NCBI GenBank assembly: GCA_017413105.1
Contig: JAFPVA010000007.1
Coordinates: 1 to 36,996 of the forward strand
Direction of reading: 5' to 3'
DNA: 36,996 nucleotides
From: Butyrivibrio sp.
GTDB taxonomy: Bacteria > Bacillota > Clostridia > Lachnospirales > Lachnospiraceae
Each line of letters begins with the position of its first letter. Within the stretch, counting starts at the first letter, position 1. Below, piece by piece: positions 7,882-16,555 of this stretch. Position numbers and translations under genes: made by a program. The notes under the pieces are model-generated. The model was not told the origin of the DNA and ran no database searches. It saw only the letters and a list, made by a program, of their open reading frames with translations.

Positions 7882-8736
7882 ATGAGTGGAAAATTATTTT
7901 TGTGCGCGACACCTATAGGAAATCTTGAGGATATGACCTTTAGGGTTTTGGAGACCTTAAAGAGCGTTGATCTGATCGCTGCTGAGGATACACGCAACAG
8001 CATAAAGCTGCTTAATCATTTCGACATTCATACCGAAATGACAAGCTATCATGAGTACAATAAATATGATAAGGCTGAGTATCTTATAGGAAAGATGCAG
8101 GAAGGACTGGATGTAGCGCTTATAACAGATGCCGGGACTCCCGCTATTTCAGATCCGGGAGAGGTTTTGGTGGCAGAGTGCCAGAAAGCAGGAATAACTG
8201 TGACATCACTTCCGGGACCCGCAGCCTGTATCACAGCACTGACACTTTCAGGGTTATCTACCAGAAGATTTTGCTTTGAAGGTTTTTTACCATCCTCAGA
8301 CGATAAAAAGGCGAGAAAAAGAGTACTGGAAGACCTTAAGGATGAGAGCAGAACGATAATTGTTTACGAAGCGCCCCATCATTTAAAAACAGTACTAGAT
8401 GATCTCTATGAAACATTGGGTAACAGACGTATAACAATCTGCAGAGAGCTTACAAAAAAGTTCGAGGAAGCAAGACCTACAACTATCGAAGAAGCAATAT
8501 CTTTTTATAAGGTTAATGAGCCCAGGGGCGAATATGTTCTGGTAATTGAAGGAAAGAGCCTTGATGAGCAGGATGAAGAAAAACGCAGGTCATGGCAGGA
8601 GATGAGTGTTCAGGAGCATATGAAGTTTTATGAAGATGCCGGGGTGCCCCATAAAGAGGCCATGAAGAAGGTGGCTGCTGACAGAGGCGTCGGTAAACGG
8701 GAGATTTATCAGGCACTTCTGGAAGCGGATGAGTGA
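7882..8736 (+). CDS. rsmI: 16S rRNA (cytidine(1402)-2'-O)-methyltransferase
   Basis: A 284-residue tetrapyrrole-methylase-fold enzyme that 2'-O-methylates C1402 in the decoding centre of 16S rRNA. Diagnostic segments are LCATPIGNLEDMTFR at the N-terminus, AAEDTRNSIKLL, ITDAGTPAISDPG, TSLPGPAA and FEGFLP. The C-terminal tail has a helical region ending GVGKREIYQALLE, as in Gram-positive homologues. It is the last gene of the yaaO-rsmI block. About 200 bases without a gene follow. Confidence 0.96.
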   Translation: MSGKLFLCATPIGNLEDMTFRVLETLKSVDLIAAEDTRNSIKLLNHFDIHTEMTSYHEYNKYDKAEYLIGKMQEGLDVALITDAGTPAISDPGEVLVAECQKAGITVTSLPGPAACITALTLSGLSTRRFCFEGFLPSSDDKKARKRVLEDLKDESRTIIVYEAPHHLKTVLDDLYETLGNRRITICRELTKKFEEARPTTIEEAISFYKVNEPRGEYVLVIEGKSLDEQDEEKRRSWQEMSVQEHMKFYEDAGVPHKEAMKKVAADRGVGKREIYQALLEADE

Positions 8737-8932
8737 AATCCGGTTATGTGGAACATGGAAGTGGAGATTTAATGTTCAGATTGATGTAATTACAGAAATC
8801 CACACTTGCTGCGGATTTCGTGAGAACCTGATTCAGGTGGCAAACACGCCCTTCGATGTAAGTCGACTGGAATTGGCTTGTTTGCGGATATCTTGGATTT
8901 AATTTCCAAGAACATATATTTAAGGAGAGGTT
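8737..8932 (+). other. Intergenic gap with short hairpins, no gene
   Basis: This spacer between rsmI and the GH27 gene contains a 7-bp hairpin (GAAATCC 8795-8801 with GGATTTC 8813-8819) and a second CTTGGA/TCCAAG hairpin near 8891-8909. Neither is followed by a T-run, so no intrinsic terminator is called. The GH27 ribosome site AAGGAGAGG is at the end. No promoter pair with good spacing was recognised. Confidence 0.5.
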
Positions 8933-10288
8933 ATGGGAGAAGAAAAGACTTACGTAGCAAAGAGACCGCCCATGGGGTGGAACAGCTGGGACTGTTACGG
9001 TGCCAGCGTGAATGAGGAACAGCTTCTGGGGAATGCCAGATATATGGCTGAGAATCTGAAGGAATTTGGATGGCAGTATATTGTATGTGATATTCAGTGG
9101 TACGAATCCGGGGCAGATTCCCACGCTTATCATAAGTTTACTGAGCTGGAGATGGATGAGTACTCAAGGCTTATTCCGGCGGTTGACAGATTCCCGTCTT
9201 CCGCAGGCGGAAAGGGCTTTGGGCCGATAGCTGAGCAGATCCATGAAATGGGGCTTAAGTTCGGTATTCACATTATGCGTGGAATTCCCCGACAGGCGGT
9301 TCACAGGAACACACCAATTCTTGGTACAAAGGCTACTGCAAGAGATATAGCTCACCCTGCATCAATCTGCCTCTGGAATACTGATATGTATGGCGTTGAC
9401 GCAAACTGTGAAGGCGCACAGGAATACTATAACTCGATATTTAAAATGTATGCTGAGTGGGGCGTTGACTTCGTTAAGGTAGACGACATCGCAAGAGAAG
9501 ATTGCGGTCCCGAGGCTCCGGGAGCAGCTTTTTCTGAGATTGCTATGATAAAAAAGGCTATCGCGGAAAGTGGCAGAAGCATGGTTCTTTCTCTTTCTCC
9601 GGGACCGGCAAGAGTTGACCAGAAGGACTTCCTTCTGGAAAATGCCAATATGTGGCGAATGACAGATGATTTCTGGGATAAGTGGGAGCTTCTTTACGGA
9701 ATGTTCGAGAGGTGCCACGCCTGGGAAGGAATTGGTTGCAAGGATCACTGGCCGGACTGTGATATGCTTCCGATCGGACATTTGAGAGTGTGCGACGAGA
9801 CGGCACAAGCAGCATCTGATGATGACAAGAAAGCTATGGTAAAGCGAGGATACACTCATTTTACCCAGGATGAGCAGAAGATATTGATGACACTTTGGTG
9901 TATCTTCAGATCTCCTCTTATGATAGGTGCGGAGATGAGGGATAATGATGAATTTACCTTAAGTCTTCTCACCAATACAAGACTTCTGGATATGCACAGG
10001 CATGGACGTAAGGCAAAACAGGTATCCAGAGAGGATGATCTTGTTATCTGGAAGAGCCAGACGAAGGACGGCAAGCTTTTTGTGGCATTCTTCAATATTG
10101 GTGAAGAGAAGAAAAAGACCAAGCTGAAATTCAAGGATCTGGGGATAAAAGGAAAGAGTGAGTATCCGGCAGCTGATGTGTGGAGCGGAGAGGGCTTTGA
10201 GCTTAAGGATAAGATGAAGCTTGAGCTTGGACCCCATACGGTAAGGTGCTTTGAGATTGGCCTGAGTGATTCTTTTTGCCAGTGTTAA
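8933..10288 (+). CDS. GH27-family alpha-galactosidase-like glycosidase, cytoplasmic
   Basis: A 451-residue (beta/alpha)8 glycoside hydrolase followed by a C-terminal beta-sandwich (about 370-451). The opening PPMGWNSWDCYG and VCDIQWYE are clan GH-D/GH27 signatures. The nucleophile region is DFVKVDDIA with D184 as the likely nucleophile. WRMTDDFW, around D245, fits the acid/base. The block GIHIMRGIPRQAVHR marks the branch related to bacterial plant-polysaccharide enzymes. There is no signal peptide, so it should act on imported galactosides or related oligosaccharides. Alpha-galactosidase is the most likely activity; beta-L-arabinopyranosidase is an alternative in the same family. Confidence 0.85.
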   Translation: MGEEKTYVAKRPPMGWNSWDCYGASVNEEQLLGNARYMAENLKEFGWQYIVCDIQWYESGADSHAYHKFTELEMDEYSRLIPAVDRFPSSAGGKGFGPIAEQIHEMGLKFGIHIMRGIPRQAVHRNTPILGTKATARDIAHPASICLWNTDMYGVDANCEGAQEYYNSIFKMYAEWGVDFVKVDDIAREDCGPEAPGAAFSEIAMIKKAIAESGRSMVLSLSPGPARVDQKDFLLENANMWRMTDDFWDKWELLYGMFERCHAWEGIGCKDHWPDCDMLPIGHLRVCDETAQAASDDDKKAMVKRGYTHFTQDEQKILMTLWCIFRSPLMIGAEMRDNDEFTLSLLTNTRLLDMHRHGRKAKQVSREDDLVIWKSQTKDGKLFVAFFNIGEEKKKTKLKFKDLGIKGKSEYPAADVWSGEGFELKDKMKLELGPHTVRCFEIGLSDSFCQC

Positions 10289-10336
10289 TGAGAAATTTTA
10301 TTTACAGATATTTAATACAAATTTGCTCTAAAAACA

Positions 10337-10365
10337 TTGAGAAAACCTAGACTTTGTAGTATAAA
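10337..10365 (+). promoter_or_regulatory. Sigma-A-type promoter of pckA
   Basis: The -35 TTGAGA (10337-10342) and the -10 TATAAA (10360-10365) are separated by exactly 17 bases. The predicted transcript starts near 10372, giving a leader of about 147 bases. A small GGGC/GCCC hairpin lies at 10375-10390, and the ribosome site AGAGAGG lies before the ATG. No known riboswitch was recognised in the leader. Confidence 0.7.
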
Positions 10366-10518
10366 TGTAATAGTGGGCTCAATTTTGCCCGAAAACTCTA
10401 TGTGTGTCTGCGAATTATCTGTATATTCACCAAAAGTTATGCGTCATTACGACTATTAACAGTAGCGGGTATATCTGATCATTCGTGAAAAAAATTATAA
10501 AGAAGAGAGGTTAACTAA

Positions 10519-12132
10519 ATGGCAAACATCGATTTAACCAAGTATGGTATCACAGGTACAACTGAGATCGTTCACAACCCTTCATATGAAGCATTGTACG
10601 AAGAGGAAATGAAGAAGGAACTCACAGGATATGAGAAAGGTCAGGAGACAGAGCTCGGTGCTGTTAACGTTATGACCGGTATCTACACAGGACGTTCTCC
10701 TAAAGATAAGTACATCGTTATGGATGAGAACTCAAAGGACACTGTATGGTGGACATCTGACGAGTACAAGAACGACAACCACCCAATGACAGAAGAGACA
10801 TGGGCTAAGGTTAAAGAGATTGCTAAGAACGAGCTTTGCAACAAGAGACTCTTTGTTGTTGACGCATTCTGCGGTGCTAACAAGGACACTCGTATGGCAG
10901 TTCGTTTCATCGTTGAGGTTGCCTGGCAGGCTCACTTCATTAAGAATATGTTCATCGTTCCTACAGAAGAGGAACTTGCAAACTTCGAGCCTGATTTCGT
11001 AGTTTACAACGCATCACTTGCTAAGGTTGATGATTATAAGGCACTTGGCCTTAACTCAGAGACTTGCGTAGCATTCAATATCACAAGCCGTGAGCAGGTT
11101 ATCATTAACACATGGTACGGCGGAGAGATGAAGAAGGGTATGTTCTCAATGATGAACTATTACCTTCCTCTTAAGGGCATCGCTTCTATGCACTGCTCAG
11201 CTAACACAGATATGAAGGGTGAGAATACAGCAGTATTCTTCGGACTTTCAGGAACAGGTAAGACAACTCTTTCAACTGATCCTAAGAGACTTCTTATCGG
11301 TGATGACGAGCACGGCTGGGACGACAACGGAGTATTCAACTTCGAGGGCGGCTGCTATGCTAAGGTTATCGGCCTTGATAAGGATTCTGAGCCTGATATC
11401 TACAACGCTATCAAGAGAGATGCTCTTCTTGAGAACGTAACTGTAGACGATGCCGGTAAGATCGACTTTGATGATAAGAGCGTTACAGAGAATACTCGTG
11501 TATCTTATCCTATCAACCACATTAAGAATATCGTACTTAACGTACATCCTACATCATCAGGTCCTGCTGCAAAGAATGTTATCTTCCTTTCAGCTGATGC
11601 TTTCGGAGTACTTCCTCCAGTATCAATTCTTACACCTGAGCAGACACAGTACTACTTCCTTTCAGGCTTCACAGCAAAGCTTGCAGGAACTGAGAGAGGA
11701 ATCACAGAGCCTACACCTACATTCTCAGCATGCTTTGGTCAGGCATTCCTTGAGCTTCATCCTACAAAATACGGCGAAGAGCTCGTTAAGAAGATGCAGA
11801 AGTCAGGCGCTAAGGCATACCTTGTAAACACAGGTTGGAACGGAACAGGCAAGAGAATTTCCATTAAGGATACTCGTGGTATCATTGATGCAATCCTTAA
11901 CGGCGATGTTCTTAAGGCTGAGACAAAGAAGATCCCGATCTTCGATTTCGAAGTTCCTACATCTCTTCCTGGAGTTGATCCTGCAATTCTTGATCCTAGA
12001 GATACATACGCTGATGCTTCTGAGTGGGAGACAAAGGCTAAGGATCTTGCAGAGAGATTCACAAAGAACTTCAAGAAGTATGAAGGCAATGACGCTGGTA
12101 AGGCTCTTGTAGCAGCTGGCCCAAAGCTTTGA
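10519..12132 (+). CDS. pckA: Phosphoenolpyruvate carboxykinase (ATP)
   Basis: A 537-residue ATP-dependent PEPCK that interconverts oxaloacetate and PEP. In rumen anaerobes it often runs toward CO2 fixation, making ATP on the way to succinate or supplying C4 units; the direction here is inference. Motifs are [15 protein letters not shown], the kinase-1a P-loop [12 protein letters not shown] (G242-T250), LIGDDEHGW and the adenine region [17 protein letters not shown]. Codon choice is strongly biased (CTT Leu, AAG Lys, GAC or GAG where neighbours vary), suggesting high expression. It is a single-gene unit between a clear promoter and a strong terminator. Confidence 0.98.
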   Translation: MANIDLTKYGITGTTEIVHNPSYEALYEEEMKKELTGYEKGQETELGAVNVMTGIYTGRSPKDKYIVMDENSKDTVWWTSDEYKNDNHPMTEETWAKVKEIAKNELCNKRLFVVDAFCGANKDTRMAVRFIVEVAWQAHFIKNMFIVPTEEELANFEPDFVVYNASLAKVDDYKALGLNSETCVAFNITSREQVIINTWYGGEMKKGMFSMMNYYLPLKGIASMHCSANTDMKGENTAVFFGLSGTGKTTLSTDPKRLLIGDDEHGWDDNGVFNFEGGCYAKVIGLDKDSEPDIYNAIKRDALLENVTVDDAGKIDFDDKSVTENTRVSYPINHIKNIVLNVHPTSSGPAAKNVIFLSADAFGVLPPVSILTPEQTQYYFLSGFTAKLAGTERGITEPTPTFSACFGQAFLELHPTKYGEELVKKMQKSGAKAYLVNTGWNGTGKRISIKDTRGIIDAILNGDVLKAETKKIPIFDFEVPTSLPGVDPAILDPRDTYADASEWETKAKDLAERFTKNFKKYEGNDAGKALVAAGPKL

Positions 12133-12145
12133 TCTAAAATAAATG

Positions 12146-12178
12146 AGGCACTACGTCTTTTCCGGCGTAGTGCCTTTT
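12146..12178 (+). terminator. Intrinsic terminator of pckA
   Basis: Perfect 10-bp stem AGGCACTACG (12146-12155) with CGTAGTGCCT (12166-12175), a 10-base loop, then a short TTTT run. It lies 13 bases after the pckA stop. Confidence 0.9.
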
Positions 12179-12180
12179 CG

Positions 12181-12243
12181 TTGTGTAGCATCTTTTAATA
12201 AACCCCCTGCAGAGCAGGGGGGTTATTAAAAGATGCTACACAA
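12181..12243. repeat. 63-bp near-perfect palindrome between pckA and pyrG
   Basis: Arms of 30 bases (12181-12210 and 12214-12243) pair at 29 of 30 positions around a 3-base AGA loop. The tip is CCCCCTGC/GCAGGGGG and the outer arm begins TTGTGTAGCATC. No T-run follows on either strand, so it differs from the terminators on each side. It could be a MITE-like element, a recombination relic or an RNA processing hairpin. Confidence 0.9.
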
Positions 12244-12247
12244 ATAT

Positions 12248-12288
12248 AGCGACATGAAGTAATAATTTCCTCATGCCGCTTTTTCTTT
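12248..12288 (+). terminator. Second hairpin with T-run after pckA, possibly bidirectional
   Basis: AGCGACATGA (12248-12257) pairs with TCATGCCGCT (12271-12280) with one G-U type pair, followed by TTTTCTTT on the plus strand. It is close to the 3' end of the leftward pyrG gene, so the hairpin could also help end that transcript. Confidence 0.7.
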
Positions 12289-12294
12289 GTAATA

Positions 12295-13905
12295 TTATCT
12301 TCTGTTCTCGTGATCAAGAGAAGCCTTGATGAATCCTGAGAACAATGGATGTGGTCTGTTAGGACGGGACTTGAGCTCAGGATGTGCCTGTGTTGCCATG
12401 TGGAAGGCATTTGAAGGAAGTTCGATCATCTCAACAATTCTTCCGTCAGGGGAGAGACCGCAAAGCTTCATTCCATTGGAAACCAGAACATTTCTGTAAT
12501 CGTTGTTTACCTCATATCTGTGACGATGACGCTCTGTGATATTCTCTGAACCAAAGAGCTCAAAGGCCTTGGACTCTTTATCCAGAACGCAAGGATATGA
12601 ACCGAGACGGAGAGTTCCGCCGATGTCCTCAACACCATTCTGATCAGGTAAAAGAGCTATCATAGGATGTGTAGTATTAGGATCAAATTCAATAGAATGA
12701 GCATCGTTATAGCCGATAACATTTCTTGCAAACTCAATGATTGCAAGCTGCATACCAAGGCAAAGACCAAGGTATGGAAGGTTATTCTCGCGGGCATATT
12801 TGATGGAAGTTATCATTCCTTCTATGCCGCGGTCACCAAATCCGCCAGGAACGATAAGACCGTCTACATCCGAAAGGAATTCTGCAACATTATCCTCTGT
12901 TACGTCTTCTGAGTCGATCCACTTGATATCAACGGCTGTCTGATTGGAAATGCCGCCGTGCTTAAGAGCCTCAACAACTGAAATGTATGCGTCGTGGAGC
13001 TGTGTGTACTTACCAACAAGAGCAACCTTTACTTCGTGCTTAAGAGAATAAAGAGTATCTACCATTGCCTTCCAGTCTGTAAGGTCCGGTTCAGGACACT
13101 CGAGGTTAAGGCATTCGCAGGCAACCTGTGCCAGATGCTCTTTTTCCATGGCAAGAGGAGCTTCATATAAATACTCAAGATCAAGGTTGTTAAGAACGTG
13201 AGAACTTGGAACGTTACAGAAAAGAGCTATCTTGTCCTTGGTCTCCTGATCAAGCTCCAGCTCGCTTCGACATACGATAACGTCTGGCTGAAGACCCATT
13301 CCCTGCATTGTCTTAACAGCAGACTGAGTAGGCTTAGTCTTGATCTCCTGTGAGCAGCGAAGGTAAGGAATGAGGGAAACAAGGATAAGCATTGCATTCT
13401 CATGTCCAACCTCGTGCTGGAACTGTCTGATTGCCTCAAGGAAAGGCTGGGACTCAATATCACCGACGGTTCCACCAACCTCAATGATGGCAATACGTGT
13501 CTCGTCGTCTGTAAAGTTTCTATAGAATTTGCTCTTTATCTCGTTGGTAATATGGGGGATAACCTGTACGGTGCGTCCGCCATAGTCGCCGCGACGCTCC
13601 TTCTGAAGAACTGACCAGTAAATCTTACCGGTGGTTACATTTGAATTTTTATCAAGATTCTCGTCAATAAATCTCTCATAATGGCCAAGGTCAAGGTCGG
13701 TTTCAGTACCATCTTCAGTCACGAATACCTCTCCGTGCTGAACAGGGTTCATGGTTCCGGGGTCGATGTTGATGTAGGGGTCGAACTTCTGCATGGTCAC
13801 TTTGTAACCGCGCGCTTTAAGAAGTCGTCCTAAAGATGCGGCAGTGATTCCCTTACCTAGTCCGGAAACAACTCCACCAGTAACAAAGATATACTTTACA
13901 GCCAT
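12295..13905 (-). CDS. pyrG: CTP synthase (glutamine-hydrolysing)
   Basis: A 536-residue enzyme that aminates UTP to CTP using ATP and glutamine. The N-terminal synthase domain begins [16 protein letters not shown] and contains [13 protein letters not shown]. The C-terminal class I glutaminase domain has the nucleophile segment GLCLGMQLA (Cys near residue 380) and the His-Glu pair in [12 protein letters not shown]. Full length, with no damage. It is transcribed toward pckA and divergently from ftsH. A TCAGGAGGAT-type ribosome site precedes the ATG. Confidence 0.98.
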   Translation of the reverse strand: MAVKYIFVTGGVVSGLGKGITAASLGRLLKARGYKVTMQKFDPYINIDPGTMNPVQHGEVFVTEDGTETDLDLGHYERFIDENLDKNSNVTTGKIYWSVLQKERRGDYGGRTVQVIPHITNEIKSKFYRNFTDDETRIAIIEVGGTVGDIESQPFLEAIRQFQHEVGHENAMLILVSLIPYLRCSQEIKTKPTQSAVKTMQGMGLQPDVIVCRSELELDQETKDKIALFCNVPSSHVLNNLDLEYLYEAPLAMEKEHLAQVACECLNLECPEPDLTDWKAMVDTLYSLKHEVKVALVGKYTQLHDAYISVVEALKHGGISNQTAVDIKWIDSEDVTEDNVAEFLSDVDGLIVPGGFGDRGIEGMITSIKYARENNLPYLGLCLGMQLAIIEFARNVIGYNDAHSIEFDPNTTHPMIALLPDQNGVEDIGGTLRLGSYPCVLDKESKAFELFGSENITERHRHRYEVNNDYRNVLVSNGMKLCGLSPDGRIVEMIELPSNAFHMATQAHPELKSRPNRPHPLFSGFIKASLDHENRR

Positions 13906-14008
13906 TTTGAAAAATCCTCCTGATAATATTGACGAGATAATAATTGTAGAAATGGAAAGCCATTAGCAATCCGAGTAATATTGTAACATAGACTCAAAAC
14001 AAAAACCT

Positions 14009-14014
14009 ATTATA
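14009..14014 (-). promoter_or_regulatory. Probable -10 box of pyrG
   Basis: Reading leftward, TATAAT occurs about 100 bases before the pyrG ATG in a T-rich context. No good -35 box lies at 17 bases, so only the -10 is supported. The leader does not show the GGGC start plus terminator layout of the Bacillus pyrG attenuator. Confidence 0.35.
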
Positions 14015-14062
14015 ACATACTTTTTCCAAAAAAATAGTTTATAAAATTTTAATTTTCGCGCG

Positions 14063-14091
14063 TTGAAAAATTAGATTGTATACTATATAAT
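14063..14091 (+). promoter_or_regulatory. Sigma-A-type promoter of ftsH
   Basis: TTGAAA (14063-14068) and TATAAT (14086-14091) with a 17-base spacer. Predicted start near 14098, leaving a leader of about 104 bases. A second TATAAT-like sequence near 14143 lacks a well-spaced -35. Confidence 0.75.
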
Positions 14092-14201
14092 TATGTGATA
14101 TGTAGCAAGATGCAGATATTGCTTGAAATGCAATAAGTCGTATATAATAAACAAGTACATGATACGAATATTATATGTCATGAAACGGAAAGATAAAAGA
14201 G

Positions 14202-16475
14202 ATGGACAACAATCAGAATCAAAGAAATAATAACCCATTAGGGGATGGATCAAATTCTCCGAGAAGGCAGAATATCATACTTCTTCTGGTGGCAGCACTT
14301 GTAACAATGATATGCATGACCTATTTTCTCAGGGCATTTTCTGAGAATACTAACCGGGAGATAACCTATACCGAGTTTATTTCTATGGTGGACAACGGAG
14401 AGATCGACAGAGTCGTTATCGAGGATGACAGGGTCGATATTTTTCCAAAGGTGGTAAAAGAAGAGGATCAGCTTGGAAAAGGCTATTCATACTGGGCGGG
14501 TACCAATACCGTTACTTATTATACAGGTAAGGCTGAGGAGGATACGGACCTTACAAAGAGAATGCTTGACGCAGGAGTTACTGTCAGCAGTGAAGTGCCG
14601 GATAACTCAGGTGTAATTCTTTCGTTTATCCTGTACTACGTAGCTCCTATCATTCTTATGTGGTTTATCCTTTCTCTGATATTCAGGAGAATGGGAAAGG
14701 GCGGCGGTCCTTTAAGTGTAGGTAAGAGCAATGCCAAGGTTTACGTTCAGAAGGAGACCGGAGTTACTTTCAAGGATGTAGCCGGAGAAGATGAGGCAAA
14801 AGAGTCTCTGGTAGAAGTTGTAGACTTCTTGCATAATCCTGCCAAGTACGCCAAGATTGGTGCGAAGCTTCCAAAGGGAGCTCTTTTGGTAGGACCTCCC
14901 GGAACAGGTAAGACACTTCTTGCGAAGGCAGTTGCAGGCGAAGCCCATGTTCCGTTCTACTCTCTGGCAGGCTCTGATTTTATTGAGTTATACGTTGGTG
15001 TAGGTGCCAGCCGAGTAAGAGATCTGTTTAGCGAGGCCAGCAAGAATGCACCTTGTATCATCTTTATCGATGAGATTGATGCCATCGGAAGAAGCCGTGA
15101 CAATAAATACGGCGGTGGTAATGAGGAAAGAGAGCAGACCTTGAACCAGCTTCTTTCAGAGATGGATGGTTTTGATTCATCTAAGGGAGTTCTCATTCTG
15201 GGAGCTACAAACAGACCTGAGATTTTGGATAAAGCTCTTTTGCGTCCGGGACGTTTTGATAGAAGAATTATCGTAGATAAGCCTGATCTTAAGGGGCGTG
15301 AGGAAATACTTAAAGTACATTCCAAGGATGTTAAGATGGATGAGACCGTTGACCTTAAGGGAATCGCCCTTGCAACCAGCGGAGCTGTTGGCTCTGACCT
15401 TGCGAATATGATCAACGAGGCAGCTATCAATGCGGTTAAGGCTCATCGTGAGTTTGTATGCCAGCAGGATCTTATGGAAGCTGTTGAGCAGGTCCTCGTG
15501 GGAAAAGAGAAAAAGGACCGAATCCTCAGCAAAGAAGAGCGCAAGATCGTATCTTATCACGAGGTTGGACATGCACTTATCAGCGCAGTTCAAAAGAACA
15601 CAGAGCCTGTGCAGAAGATTACAATCGTGCCAAGAACTATGGGAGCTCTTGGATATGTTATGCAGGTTCCTGAGGATGAGAAGTATCTCCAGACCAAGGA
15701 TGAGCTTATCGATGATATCATAGTATCTCTCGGCGGAAGAGCTGCAGAGGAAGTTATTTTCAACACCGTTACTACAGGTGCTGAGAACGACATTGAAAAA
15801 GCAACCAGCATGGCCCGCAGCATGATCACCATGTTCGGTATGAGCGATAAATTCGGACTCATGCAGCTTGAGTCAATACAGAACAGATATCTTGACGGAA
15901 ACAGGATTCTCAACTGCAGTGACCAGACAGCTGCTGAGGTGGATGAAGAGGTTAAAAAGCTTCTGGCAAAGTGCTATGACAGAGCGAAGCAGATCATCAG
16001 AGAGCATCTGGATGCTATGGATAAGATTGCTCAGTTCCTTATCGAGAAGGAAACTATTACAGGTAAGGAATTTATGAAGATCTATCGCGAGGTAGAGAAT
16101 ATTCCTGAACCTACCGAGGAAGAGATGGAAGCAGCCAAGCACGGCAGAATCTATGCTACAAGAGCTGAGTCAGCACTGGTTGGTGAGAATGTTCCAATCA
16201 AGACCAAGGAAGATAAGGCCAAGACAGAGGAAACAGAAAGCGAAGCACCAAAAGAAGGCTTTGACGCAACTGTATCCGATTCAAGCGTAAGCGGTGGATA
16301 TATTCCAAGAGAGTATAAGCCTCAGGAAGCCTATAAACCACAGGAGAGCCTTTGGAATCAGGAAACGCCATCCCAGAAAGATGAGTCTGATAAAGCTGAA
16401 GATGCAGAGGAGACAAAGTCTGTAGGCGGTGGAAGATTTTCTCATGTTCCGGATGATTTTGACAAGAAGAACTAA
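14202..16475 (+). CDS. ftsH: ATP-dependent zinc metalloprotease FtsH
   Basis: A 757-residue membrane AAA+ protease that extracts and degrades membrane and short-lived soluble proteins. A cytoplasmic Asn/Gln-rich N-terminus is followed by TM1 (about 27-48), an extracytoplasmic domain, TM2 (about 143-165) and the AAA module with Walker A GPPGTGKT (231-238), FIDEIDAIGR and the second-region-of-homology arginines LLRPGRFDRR. The zinc site is HEVGH (453-457). Beyond about residue 640 there is a long acidic Glu/Lys/Pro/Ser tail, making it roughly 100 residues longer than typical Firmicute FtsH. The tail includes near-repeats YKPQEAYKPQES. A good promoter precedes it and a terminator follows. Confidence 0.97.
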   Translation: MDNNQNQRNNNPLGDGSNSPRRQNIILLLVAALVTMICMTYFLRAFSENTNREITYTEFISMVDNGEIDRVVIEDDRVDIFPKVVKEEDQLGKGYSYWAGTNTVTYYTGKAEEDTDLTKRMLDAGVTVSSEVPDNSGVILSFILYYVAPIILMWFILSLIFRRMGKGGGPLSVGKSNAKVYVQKETGVTFKDVAGEDEAKESLVEVVDFLHNPAKYAKIGAKLPKGALLVGPPGTGKTLLAKAVAGEAHVPFYSLAGSDFIELYVGVGASRVRDLFSEASKNAPCIIFIDEIDAIGRSRDNKYGGGNEEREQTLNQLLSEMDGFDSSKGVLILGATNRPEILDKALLRPGRFDRRIIVDKPDLKGREEILKVHSKDVKMDETVDLKGIALATSGAVGSDLANMINEAAINAVKAHREFVCQQDLMEAVEQVLVGKEKKDRILSKEERKIVSYHEVGHALISAVQKNTEPVQKITIVPRTMGALGYVMQVPEDEKYLQTKDELIDDIIVSLGGRAAEEVIFNTVTTGAENDIEKATSMARSMITMFGMSDKFGLMQLESIQNRYLDGNRILNCSDQTAAEVDEEVKKLLAKCYDRAKQIIREHLDAMDKIAQFLIEKETITGKEFMKIYREVENIPEPTEEEMEAAKHGRIYATRAESALVGENVPIKTKEDKAKTEETESEAPKEGFDATVSDSSVSGGYIPREYKPQEAYKPQESLWNQETPSQKDESDKAEDAEETKSVGGGRFSHVPDDFDKKN

Positions 16476-16494
16476 TAGACCGGCATAAACAAGT

Positions 16495-16529
16495 AATCCC
16501 AGGCCCAAGGTAAGGGCTTGGGATTTTTC
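16495..16529 (+). terminator. Intrinsic terminator after ftsH
   Basis: CCCAGGCCC (16498-16506) pairs with GGGCTTGGG (16514-16522) with one G-U, a 7-base loop, and flanking AAT/ATT, followed by ATTTTTC. It lies between ftsH and uvrC, so uvrC depends on readthrough or a promoter not identified here. Confidence 0.85.
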
Positions 16530-16555
16530 TTAAAAATCCTTATGAAGGTAGTTTG

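Noticed and set aside
13906-14062. Bacillus-type pyrG attenuator (GGGC start plus terminator)
   Set aside because: The leftward leader has no G-run at the likely start and no hairpin with a T-run before the pyrG ATG.
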